A DNA stretch of 64,000 bases from Breviolum minutum Mf 1.05b.01 (Eukaryota; Sar; Dinophyceae; Suessiales; Symbiodiniaceae), in contig DF240207.1 of NCBI GenBank assembly GCA_000507305.1, positions 34,328 to 98,327 of the forward strand. The letters run 5' to 3'. A program made the translations under genes and the position numbers. Shown piece by piece: positions 29,001-42,100 of the stretch; position 1 is the first letter of the stretch, and each line of letters starts with the position of its first letter. Below the pieces are notes generated by a model. That model saw only the letters and a list, made by a program, of their open reading frames with translations. It searched no databases and was not told the DNA's origin.

Positions 29001-30078
29001 CCCCATTCCTGCCAGTTGAACATCTGGTGTTGGGGCATCTCCAGCCGAAGGTTGGACCACAATGCAGTTACCAACCCTCTTCTACTTGGTGGTTTCAACA
29101 GATTTGAAAACATATTAGTCAAATTGGATCATCTTCTCCCAAATAAATGGTGAAAATAACAAATATTTGAAGTTTCACCACCTAGTCTTTGTGGTTGTAA
29201 TTTTCTTCCATAACTTTTTTTCATCACTTAAAGGGGAGACTTTGAGGCTGGACAAGAGTTACACACTTGTAAAACTCGCCTCGAGTTCATATCCCACCAA
29301 TTGGAAAAGGACACCCGCATCTTCCCAAGTACCCTCGGATCTGTTAGTTTCTGGCAGATTTTTTTTTTGAAAATCACTCAGTGATTGGTAGCTAGGGTGA
29401 TTCTGATGGATGATTCATCCAACCACCACTTGGGATGCATCAAACCCGAGCTAGATACTGAAAAAAACGCTATCAACAAAATCAACATCAACACTTTCAC
29501 TCCTTTACTTTCGGGATTCTTTATTTGGGGAGGGGTGTTTTTGTCTGTTTCTATGGTCCAAAGAATCTTCCCTAAGGTTTTCCTAGAATTTCCCAAAGGA
29601 TGACTTTGTTCAATAAAAATACTCCCGATGTTTTTTCAGTTTGTCCCTCAAAAATGATGACCCCGGTGCCAAGACTTGGAACGATTTGACATACGACTAT
29701 TTTTAGATGCTTGAAAAACATCTGGCCCAAATACAGTAGTTGATAAGTAAAATGTCCCATGATTTACAATGGTTTTAATTAATAGTTTCTTTAAAGATGA
29801 TATCTTTATTCTGCACCTGCAATATTTTATGCACATACTGTTGATAAAGGTAAAGCACCCATGATGTATAGAGTTTTACATATGTGTGTATATTACCAGT
29901 AGAGCCGCACGAGGCGGTGGTGGAAGTTTCAAGAATAGGAAACGTATAGGAGAGATTGGTTGTTGTGAATCACGGATGACAAAGCGAAAACACTGATGGA
30001 TCTGACTAACTGCCGAACTGTCTAACTGATTAACTGACTAACTGGCTAGTTAGTTAGTTAGTTAGTTAGTTAGCTAGC

Positions 30079-30109
<31 letters not shown>

Positions 30110-33100
30110 CTAATGAGTTAGTTAGTTAGCTAGTTAGTTAATTAGCTAGTTTGCTAGCTAGTTAGTTAGTGAGTGAGTTAGTTAGTTAGCTAGTTAGTTA
30201 ATTAGTTAGTTTGCTAGCTAGGTAGTTAGTGAGCGAGTGAGTGAGTGAGTGAGTGAGTGAGTTAAGTAGTTAGTTAGTTAGATGGCTAATTAGTTAGTTA
30301 GTTAGTTAGTTAGTTAGTCAGTTAGTTAGTTAGTTAGCTAGTTAGTTTGTGAGTTTGGTAGTATGTTAGTTAGCTGCCTAATGAGTTAGTTAGTTAGCTA
30401 GCTAGCTAGTTAGTGAGGTAGTTAGTTAGTTAGTTAGTTTGTTTGTTAGTTAGTTAGTTAGTCAGTGAGTTAGTTAGTTAGTTAGTTACTTAGATAGTTA
30501 GTTCGGTAGCGAGTCAGTTAGAAACCTCTCAAAATGGTGCAAAAAGCAGGTGTTTTGCACATTTTGACTTACAAATGTGCTTCGCGCCACAGCGGCGTGC
30601 CATTTTTGGACATCGGAACTTCAAAAAGCGGCCCAAGAATGTGGTGTTTTACACATTTTGACTTACAAGTGTGCTTCGCGCCACAGCCGCGTGCCATTTT
30701 TGAACATCGGAACTTCCAAAATGGCTCCGACAATGAGGTGTTTTGTGCATTTTCACTTGCAAATGTGCTTCGCGCCACAGCCGCGTGCCATTTTTGAACA
30801 TCGCAACTTCCAAAATGGCTCCGACAATGAGGTGTTTTGTGCATTTTCACCTGGAAATGTGCTTCGCGCCACAGCGGCGTGCCATTTTTGAACATCGCAA
30901 CTTCCAAAATGGCTCCGCCAATGTGGTGTTTTGTGCATTTTGACTTGCAAATGTGCTTCGCGCCACAGCCGCGTGCCATTTTTGAACATCGCAACTTCCA
31001 AAATGGCTCCGACAATGAGGTGTTTTGTGCATTTTCACCTGGAAATGTGCTTCGCGCCACAGCGGCGTGCCATTTTTGAACATCGCAACTTCCAAAATGG
31101 CTCCGCGAATGTGGTGTTTTGCACATTTTGACTTGCAAATGTTCTTCGCGCCACAGCGGCGTGCCATTTTTCACCTGTCTGCCAGAACAGCTACCTCCGC
31201 ACCCGCCGCTTTAGCGAGGCTACTTTTCGAACATCAGGAACCACGAATCTTTGAAAAAACACAGCCGACTCGCGACGTCCCTAACATTTTTCACACGTGT
31301 ACCTTCTTTCAAGTGACTCTACACGCGTGTGTATCTCCTTTCTGCTGACTTGACATCTGTTGTCTGTTTGACACCTCTACTCTGCTTTTCAACTCTGCAT
31401 ATTGTCGGAAGTTAGACTTCTAAACTTCCTTCGATAAATATCAAGCAATGAACACCTGGATTCCTTCTTGCATCAAGCTTGTGTACCTGATACTTTTGTT
31501 CCTTCTCAACATTCGAAGATTTCAACCCCAACCATGCTTGTCAAAGATGGACATCTTCTTTTAAATGGAGGTTGAAAGTAAACATCTTTGAAACCACCAC
31601 TTAGTAACTGGTGTATTTTTGACGCACTTTGTAAATTGTATACTTAGATTAGAGTGAGTCATACCCCAGTTACCATCACCATTTCTATAAAACCCATAGG
31701 ATCCATGTATAAAAAGATGCACCTACATTTGGCCCATAAATCTAAGCCACATCTATAGGAAAAAGTCCCACGGAGTATATGGGAGATACATACATGGGAT
31801 ATACTAATATGGAATCCGTATTAATGGGTATCTATCTACCATGTGATATCGGGGGAGCGATTTGGAGGCACGATGATGTATTTTCCGATCCTAAATGAGG
31901 AGCGTTTTTACAACCCAAGAATTCTCCAAATCACAGGGTATACTGGGATGTCCATGGAAATTAGTAACGATCGTTAGTAAGTTGGGTTATTTCACCTATT
32001 TAGGGGACGTATCCGACCTACTTATATTGGGGTGAAATAATCTAGTTACTAAGTACCATGGACATCCAAGTAGCCACTACTGATTTGATCATTCCGTTTT
32101 TTGATCAGGGGGAAAAAGACATCCCAATCCAGTTTTTTGATCATCCCCAAACACGAAGGGAAAAACTCATGGAAGTCACTTTTCGCCATCGCCTCTGGAA
32201 ATAAGGATCGCAATGTCGATAGCATCACCGCCTTGGGAAACATAGCCGCGACCCGGTTGGCATCCAGCAAACAACATCGAAAATAGAAACATGTAAGGCC
32301 CCAAGCCATACAGCATCACATCTATATCTTAATTAATTACGCACAATTCTTTGTTAAAGTCATTTGACATCAACTTATACGAAAGCAACGACCAAACAAA
32401 TGCACTTTTTCGGAGGGAAGCCCCAATAGTTGCTTGTTTGATCCCCCCAAACCAGGGTAATTTAATGACACCTGTTACACCTGTTTCCGACATACTCTGT
32501 GTATAGGGAAGGACTTTTCTTAAAAAGAAGCCCTTTGTTGGAGATGAATCATTATTCCACTAGTTGGTGGTTGGTTCACCAACCCTTTTGAAACATATGC
32601 AACCGTCAAATTGGATTCCATTTCCCCAGGCTTCGGGGTGAAATGGGGTGAAAATGTCGAAAATCTTTGAGTTGCCACCACTTAGTTCTACATCAAAAAA
32701 CAAAACTGGCTGCGTACTCTGCCGCAGTGACCTCCATAAACATTGATGTGTTTCTGTCTTGATTTGACCAATCCGTGGTAGAAAGATTGGGGGAGCAGCA
32801 GAATCTATAGGAGCTCGGGATCTGCAGTACAAGATCGTTCTTCTTCTAATCATCGCTTATATAGTTGGTAAATTCATGAATGCGACAGTTTGTTCTCTCA
32901 CTTAGCCAATGCAACCCTGAAATACAAGTTTGAACTTTATTTTCCCTACTCAATATGTAATCCCAAAAAGCTTAAAGTTTAGCCATTTGCCAAGTAAGTT
33001 CTTTTCTCACCAACTGTTTTTTGAAGGACGAATTCCACCTGAGTGATACATTTCCATGCCACATTTGACGCTCGCAGCTCGCAGCGTGAGGGGCCATCTT

Positions 33101-36100
33101 TGAAGTCCAAACTGTCCCTTAAAACCCTTCAAGAACTCTTTGCCGAGAAGTATAGTAGGTAAAGGATGGAAAAGAATGGAAAAGGCAAACGGAGACTAAA
33201 ACCGTTAAATGTCCCAACTCGTACTAGTGTGTCCATGGAAGTCAGTAACTTGGTTTGTTTCACCTATTTACGGGACGTATCCAACCTACTTATATAGGGG
33301 TGAAAAAATCCATTTACTAAGTACCATTTAGTAATGCCTCCAACCAAAGACATCATTTAATGTCGGGTAGCGATCAACAAAGAGGGAAGTAAGCCAACTT
33401 TTTTCAGTGCTGATTGCGTTTTGGTGGGGAGGGTTTTTAATCACAACCCCCACCTTAGAACCTCAAAATATCAAACATGTCCTTCCTTTTTCTTATAACA
33501 AAAAACGAGTTGGTGGTTTCAACCCCCCTTTGAAAGACATCATCATTCAAAATATGTCAAACATTTGGATTCATTTCCCCCCAAAAAACGCCAGGTGAAC
33601 ATTTCTTCAGAGATTTTCAACATTGAAACCACCAGACCCATCAGACGCCAAAAACTATCACCCACTTGAATAAATCTTCACCTAGGGTTACCTCGTGTAC
33701 CATTTTATTTTTGCCACTGGATCGCTGGGTTTTAGGGGTTTTCCAGTTGATGGAAATTTATTTCCGCATCGGCTGTTTTTCCAGGCAGTTAAATATTTTG
33801 GGAACTCCGTTTGTTTCGTCCACCTAGACATAAACGAAGCCCGAAACCGAACAAACAAAAACCCAACTGAGGTGTCTTCACCTTGAAGTTGCTGAATTTC
33901 ACCTGGCGATAGGGTCAAAATGCAGGCGAAACAAGACCCATACCCATAACATCTGGCCAAATGGAATAATATTTCACCAACCTAGGTTTCCCTGAAAGAA
34001 GGGGATTTCCCTTAAACCAACATTTGGGGTGAGGTCGTGTGAGGTCGTTATAATTTGACCAGATAGGATCCACGGGATGACGGTTTATTTACCTACATGA
34101 AGGGTTGTGATTTTTATGACTAAATTAGCAGTTAAATATATACGTACAATACATTGATGGATAGGATCTTTTTACGCCATCTTCCTCATGTGATGTTTTC
34201 AAATGAAGATCATCATTGAAACCAGGTATTTCAAGGTCCAATATAGGTAGGATGTATATGATAGTCACCAAAGTCTTCATTGTACCTAAGTTGGAGGTAT
34301 GCCTTATAAAACGATTTTGTTTCTTTTCTTGGTGGGGAGTCCCTTATAATAGAGCTTCCATCACTGTACCTCCATGTTAGGTACCTGACAATGTTGGCAA
34401 GATAGTAAGTGGTGTTTGCATCACTGTTGAAAGCAACTGATCACATGGTCACAAGCTAGAAAACTTGCAACAAATCGTTGCCCTATGGTTGTCTGGTCAA
34501 ATATCCCATATCATCTATGGAACTGGAACAGGTATATCTATCTGGCCAACTTGCAAATTTTCACCAAACTAGATTTCCCTGAAATAAGGGGATTTCCTGA
34601 AACCTCACCCAAAGCTCGTGTGAGGTCGCTATGATTTGAGCTGTTGAAGATGATTCTCCTTATCCGAAGGTAGAATATGTTAGTTTTGTGGAGGATACCA
34701 ACATTGATGAGGAAACTTAGCCATCCATGTAACAACCAAGGGCTAGAAAAATTCCCATGATCTCATGACATCTGAGAAAACAACATCCAAGGAACTCACC
34801 TTCACCAATATAAAAGATATAAATAAAGGCCCTTTTAAAGGATTCGTTTTCACTACCCATAGGCCCCATGTAGGGTGTATTTACCTACATGTATGGTTGG
34901 TTTTTGATAGTAATTTAGTAAGTAAATAAGGTAAATATACCATCCAAAAATGGATGGTATGGGCTGTCCGTCCATTTACCACACGTTTTCGTCCCTCAAA
35001 ACCGTGTGCTTCACCTCCCCGCGAATCTTCGCGATGCGCAGGGAGACAATGTCGCATTCCACCTACCATGGGGCCCATAGGGCCCAACAAACCGGCGTTT
35101 CAAGGATTACAATCCCAGCTACTACACTTGTAAGGCCATCTATAAGGTGCTATAAATAAGTAACCGGGGTCAACAAAAACCTACTTAAAGTATGTTAAAG
35201 TGTGGTTATAACACCATTTTATGACTGTTTTTGGGCTCATCTTGCATCGCAGCTTTTACGTTTTGCTCAAAGGAACAACGAGGGCATTGTTTTGGGTGGC
35301 TCCCACGAAAAGCCAGCAGGGTCACCGTTAAAAACCCAGCAACTCCAAAAACGGCGGTGGTAGATTTGGCCCGGTTTTTCAAGCCGCCAAACACCCTGGG
35401 AATTCACCAATATTTTTTCATACTGCTTGGTACCATCTGCGGCGGATTGTTTCCGAACATGTTTTTTTGGGACAAATTGGTAACCTTGAAAATTTGGGAG
35501 AGAAAGACATCAATTTTTCAGGTGCAGATTTGATTTTGATTTCATGGCAAATTCAATTTGGACTGAAGACATCAAATATGACTATTTGATACTATTTGAA
35601 GTCCCAGAAATTCTGAGGAAAATTGTCAGATATGTCTATTTTTTGTTAATCATGGATTTGAGAGTTTTGTTAAGGGGATTTCTGTGGAGGAATGTTATGA
35701 TATTTGCTTTAATCAAATCTCTCGATTTCTCACCCAGGAATGTCCAACGAAAACCATCTGGGCAAATTACAGTAGTATAATTCCTACACCAGACTTAAGA
35801 GGATTTTCAGGGGATCTTCCTTACTCAAGCACACTTTAAGGGATTCCCAACTGGCGGGAAAACCAGCAGGAACTGGTCCTTATAATTTGTCCAGAATGTT
35901 CATTCCAACTCCCGATGCTAACTTGCTGAGACTTTCAAACCTTGTCTACCTCTAGCCTTCGTAATGAGGCGGAGGGGTAACAAAGAACCCTACGATCGGG
36001 TGGACCCTGCTGGAAGTGATCGGTTCACGATCGTGAAAGGAATCGTTGGTTTATTTCACCTATGGACATATCTAACCTACTTCTATTGCAGGGGTTCAGA

Positions 36101-39100
36101 AATCCATTTACTAAGTATCATGGACATCACAGTAGGGTTAACTAGGGAACCTTAGGGAAACCACGAGGAAACCATGAGAGATCCACCCTTCTTGATCTGG
36201 TGCCTGGATGATAAGTAAGTCCCCAAGTCCCCAAGACCTGGGGTGGTTGGACCCCTTCCTTACACGGTCTAACTTCATGGCGGTAATAAATGGGGGTGAT
36301 CCTAACTACTTACCAACTGGGATGATCGGATCCAAGCATTTGAACAATATGCCCATATCAAATTGGATTTCATGGATTTCCTCAGTTTTTGGTGGTTATT
36401 TCAACAAATCTTTGAAACCACCAAACTCCATAAAACAGTCTTTGACTTAGTAGGGTGTTGCACCAATTTCTTTTCTTGGTGTGTAAGTTATATTCCTGCA
36501 AAATCCTCCAAGTAGGCAAACAAGTCATGACTAACCATGGTTCTTAACCACTGAACCTAACTGGGATGACCCTCCAAGCACACCATCCCCCAACGTTCCC
36601 ACCATCGGTTTTTTGAAACCGCCCCCGTTTTCACCTGCAAACGGCTCGCTTGCGAGATACAACGCACCATGGCATCGAAGGAATCCAGGACCTGAAACAT
36701 ATGGGTGTTTCCAAAAATAGGGGTACCCCAAAATGGATGGTTTATAATGGAAGACCCTATTAAAATGGATGATTTGGGGGTACCACTATTTTCGGAAACA
36801 CCCATATGTTGAAAGGCAATTATTGCATGCGTCACCGTGGTAACAACGACTTTTTTCCATAGGATCAATGTCTGCTGGGCAAATGAATTACCGTACTGTT
36901 AACTTTGGTGGTTGGTTTCAACCCATCTGAAAAACATTAGTCAAATTGGATTCCATTTCCCCAAGTATGGTTGAAAATCAAAAAATATTTGGAAACCATA
37001 AATGTAAATTTGCCACCTACCCCAAACTTCGGGGAGGGGCCCGGGTATACACCTTGCTCCGGTGAGAAAGCTCTCACCATCCCATCCCCCCGAAACGCCG
37101 CGAAACCCCACAGTTACCCATCGGGTCTCGGCCTCATACATCCAATCTTGCTTGGCCACACCCATGACCGCCGCATTGAAACGAAACATGGCACCAAAGT
37201 TCCGGGGAATGGCCTCTCCCGGGGTAACGAACAGCCCTCCCGTACCAAACGAACAGCGAGGCCTCCCGGGGGTTTTTTACCCGAAGCCTAAAACACATCA
37301 ACAGCGAATGGGTTTGTTTGCCCCTGAAAAATCGGCCATCTCGGCCTCAAAAAGGAAATGAGATTTCATCCTCCAACCATCAATTTTTCAGGGGAGTTTG
37401 CTGTTAGTTTCAGGGAGGGTAGCACATGTCAAACTTCAAACCACAGTTTCAGGGAGGCCTGGGATGCTTAAAAAAAAACAGATGCGCCAGGAAAAAAACC
37501 CGGCCCATGAAAGCCTGCTTGTCTAATAGGGATCCTTATGGTTTATGAAATAATCCCCATATAGTCGTTGTTTAGTACAATCCCCTATATACCCTAAACA
37601 ACTAGTAACTATAGGGGCCCTTTTTTCATGGATTGGAATCAAACAGCCGGTAAAATGCTGAAGGATTTGGAAGAAGGATTCTCTTGATATTCATGATATG
37701 TTGATCTGGTTGGTGGTTGAACCAACCCATCCGAAAAATATGCTCGTCAACTTTGATCATTTCCCCAAGTAGGGTTGAACATTAAAAAATGAAACCACCA
37801 CCCAGTGATGGAGTTCCCAATGATCTTTTTCCAAGGTAAGAGATTGAAGTCGATTTTTTTGGGTAAATCATCTGCACTGCATATGTTCTTGAGGAATTGA
37901 ACAAGGTGGAAATGATGGAAAACCCTCCGGCAAACAAACATGGCTGGCTGGAAAATCCCCATCNGCTGGAATCATTTTGGTCACTGGTTACTTGCCTGAT
38001 GATCAGTTGGATGGCTGTAGCAACAGGCATGATTTGACGCCCAGCCGCGGCCACTGAAAACCATGGTGGTTGGATATAAAGATGTATAAATATGTACCAT
38101 GAGACCCCAACACCATGAAAAATCAAGGTTTTGGCCACCTAAAAACCCCGGTTATTCTTTACCTAAACAACAACCTCTAAAAATGGCAGGTTTTTTTCGG
38201 GGCCCAATGGTATACATGTCATATCTATCATCCCAGGTTGGAGGGTTTCGGAAAGAGGCATTGACGATGGAAAAGTTTGAATCACTGGGCAAATCACCAT
38301 AAGACTATAATTCCTAAACCAGAATTAAGGGGTATTTTGGGAGGAATTCCGTTCTTTTAAACCACAAATTTGTGGTGACCTCGGCCGAGGTCGCTATGAT
38401 TTACCCAGAATCATGCTTATCACCCACTGAAACCAAGGTGTGATGATCACCCAGGTATTAAGTAACAAGCGGGATAAACTTTTAACCTTGCATCCCAGGG
38501 TGATGAAAGTCCCAATGTCTAAATCAGGGGATAGATTCGATGGATGTACCCTGATCCCTACGTGGGCCCCCCATGGGAAATCCCTAGATGAGCCCTGTAT
38601 AGTTGGTACTTGAATAAAGACGCTAGCCCCACCTGAGAAGCACTCATTTGAGTTTAAACCAAACATCCTGGTAGTTTCCCTGCCAAAGTCAAGTACAGTC
38701 GAGTAGTGTTCATACTAAATTATTTAATGGTACTGTATTACTGTCTTTGCATTAACAGGGTTGATAATCGATTTACAGAATTGGACAAAATCATGATCCC
38801 TACAAGCCTTCAAGAATGAAGGATCTTAAACAAATCCTTCTATAAAAGAAAACAACACTTTACAAACATACACACAAACACAAACAAACACTTCAACACT
38901 TCATTCGATGGTCTTTTTGAAAACATGTGCCAGAAAATGCGTTTTGTTTAACACCGGGGTTGTTGAATCGTCACAACACAAAAACTCCCATGACATTCGA
39001 AGACCATTTCTCTCGCAATGAGTTGGTGATTCATACCGGCTCCAACTCACCACTTGAGGGAACGGTCGTTGAAATCTCATTTCTTGTAACAAGGGTTTTA

Positions 39101-42100
39101 AATATACCATCCCAAAACGGTGGTTAGCCTTTGGGGATTTCTGGCTGCCATCAACTGTATTGCTGTTGGATTCATTGAGGTCATCATCCCAAAAGGAAAT
39201 GAATCTTCCACCATCCATTTTCAGGTGCGAACTGTTAGTTTCAGGGAGGGTACTAACTTCCCTTCCGGGACACCCCCGTGACATGATGAACATCACCAAC
39301 CAACCAACCAAGCCGTGGGCCTGATAGCCTTCCTTGCCACCGGAGGAAACGGTTGACACAAACCACTGGACATGATGGTTGATATGGTTGGTGGTTGAAC
39401 CAACCCATTTGAAAAATATGTCATCGACCGTTCCCTCAACTAGAATTCCCATCATACCCAAGCTTCATCAACCAATGATAAATTGCTGATTCCCAATGAG
39501 ATAAAGCAATGAGATACCCTCCAGGGAACGGATCACATATCCCCCATAAAATGGCATTTTGAGTCGATGATTTTCCGAACTTCCCGTTTGGTGGGATATG
39601 TTAATTCCCTGGAGGGTTGTCAAATTGGAAATCTTCCCAAAGGTTCGGGGTGAACATAAACATAGAAATGATGGTCTTATACTTATGTAGATGCGATGCA
39701 TATCAGGCAGTACTTATTTAGAATCCCCTAAATATTTGGGTAATATTTGGATGTCCGAATGTTGTAGGTTGCATTCTGTTGATATTGTTTTTTGGTGCAG
39801 CAAATATGCATCATATGACCATTAAATGATATCTGATGATGCTAAAGATTACATATTGTCTTAGAATGTGGTTGGCACGGCTACACTACCAATTGAATGA
39901 GTACACTCCACTAGCTCTAAGCTAATGTACTCTAAAACATGCATATGACGTGCAATCTTGGAGTAATTTCAACTAACCCTAAGTGATCTACTCTAAAAGA
40001 TGACTCAAACTTTAGAGCATATTGTCGCCTTACTCCATCAAATCCTCCTTCAACCAATCCCATTCCAAAGACTTGCCAAAAGGAGGTTTTGGCTTAGGGC
40101 ATAAAATTGAAACACCTCATTTTTTCACATTTTTTCATCACGTTCAAAGGTATTTATAGTCAAACTCTTCACAAACTTGGTCAACCACGTAGCCACTCCT
40201 ATTGTGAACCAGGGTTTAAAAGCATGGCCCAAAATATCATTCGAACTTCGTCCCATTTCATCCATCACCAGAAACATCCAGGCGAATACCTTCTGAGCTC
40301 ATCCCGGTATGTTGTTTGGGGGTTTATTGTCAGACCTTCTCAGCAGGTGGCCCTGGATGTCTACCCGAATGTCCCATGAAGTTAGGATCAATGGTTAGTA
40401 AATGGGCTTTTTACCTACTACTTATATAAATGGGGTATATTGGGGTCTGCTAACCCACTTATCCGAAACCATTGATCCTAACTTCCTTTCCGGGACATCC
40501 AAGGAGGGTCATGGATGCATGTGTGTTTGGCTGCGTTGTCCTTCCGTTTCCCTCCCTCCTCCCCGGCCTCAATCGCCTTGAGTTCCGCATCTCCTTCCTC
40601 CACAGCGGTGGCGGAACCGCGTGCCGAACCGTTGTTGCTGCGCGCTTTCGAGGGGCCGAAGAACCTGTGTGCGTTTTCGGGGAGGTAAGAACCTCAGAAA
40701 ATCCAACAAATTCCGTGGGCCCCAACCACTGAATGGGACTTGTATATGTACCATTTTCATTTTCAGTGTTTTGGATAGTTGGTCTTACTGGTGCTACCAT
40801 TGTGGTTTATGGTAAATGTAGGTAAAGAAAGCATACATTGGATGTTATCGCTATTGGTAGATTCAGAGGATCAACGACAAATTTCGAACAAAAATCGGCA
40901 CAAAACAACAAGGTGGGTCGCTGTGTAAATTTTCATAGATTACTTCGCGACCATTCTGGAAAAGTACCTTTGGACCCAACAAACCCATGGAAAAATGAAG
41001 GTTTTAAGGCCTAAACAATATGGGTGAAATAATCCCTAAAAATGCGTTGGTTGTGGGTTCCCATGGTAGTTACCTGTGAGATACTAATCTGTTAAACAGT
41101 CCCCCATAGGATCCATGAGGTAAATATTTCGGTACAGTACAAGCATCTGAACCCTTCAAAGACCTCCTTTTGAGGTAAAAAAATACCGCCGGTTTCAGGG
41201 TCATGAGTTTTTCCAGCTCTCCTAGCCCTACAAGGTAGGCCCCAACCAGGTATAAATGGGGTTATGACCCTGTAAGTAGGGTTATAACCTCAGTTATATA
41301 CCCATTTAAAAAGGCCATTTATAGGGGCCCCATGTCACTCCATTTATACCGATCGTTTTCGTGCCCACCTTGTACACATCCACATACCTTCTCGAGGTGA
41401 ACCATATATGCTTACTAAGGCATATGTTTGTTGAAGCGGTCCCCCTTCACATCTTCTGATGTGTTTGGATGTAGAGTTCGCAAAATCGGCTTTATGATCA
41501 AACACATCAAGAGAAAAACAACTTCCCAAAAGACATATATCTTCTAACTAACCATCACGAGTGTTGTTGAGGCATTTTGCCCAAAAAAACACACCAAAAA
41601 CACCTCAAATGTTTCACTGCATTTTCACTGAGGTTTGGGGGGTTAAAAAAAATCCCAACATATCTTTTCTTCAACGCCAAGTCAATCAAGTCAAGACGAA
41701 TCAGGTGGAAAACATCTCTCAAAACCCTTAGGATCAACTCGAAGGGGGGAAGCTGGTTGTTCAGTTATCTGGCCAAATTATTATACACCCTGGAAGATTT
41801 TCACGGCAGGAACCTACAGCCACCACCCATGAAAAGAAAGGAAAATGATCTGAACCAAACCTCCAGGGAATTATGTGAACAAGCCGTTCATCTTCAGGGG
41901 GTATGTCACCAACTTAGATTTTCCTGAAATAAGATTGCCTTCGGGGGGGGTGAAAAATGAATGTTATATGCTACCTATCACCTTTTATGGGAACCAGAAA
42001 CAACCATTGATATAATATTGTCACCAACAGGAGTGAGGAGAAACAAATGCGAGAAGAAATGATCTTTCTTGCTTTTAGAGCAAAACGCCACTGTCCTCTT

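Noticed and set aside
30569..31174. 201-codon ORF and other long ORFs over 30.5-31.3 kb
   Set aside because: They run through the 94-bp satellite; successive copies are read in shifting frames on both strands, so openness comes from the repeat, not from coding.
36941..37189. 82-codon ORF as a full exon
   Set aside because: The conserved part ends at 37133 and continues at 36691; the rest extends past a GC donor into intron and repeat.
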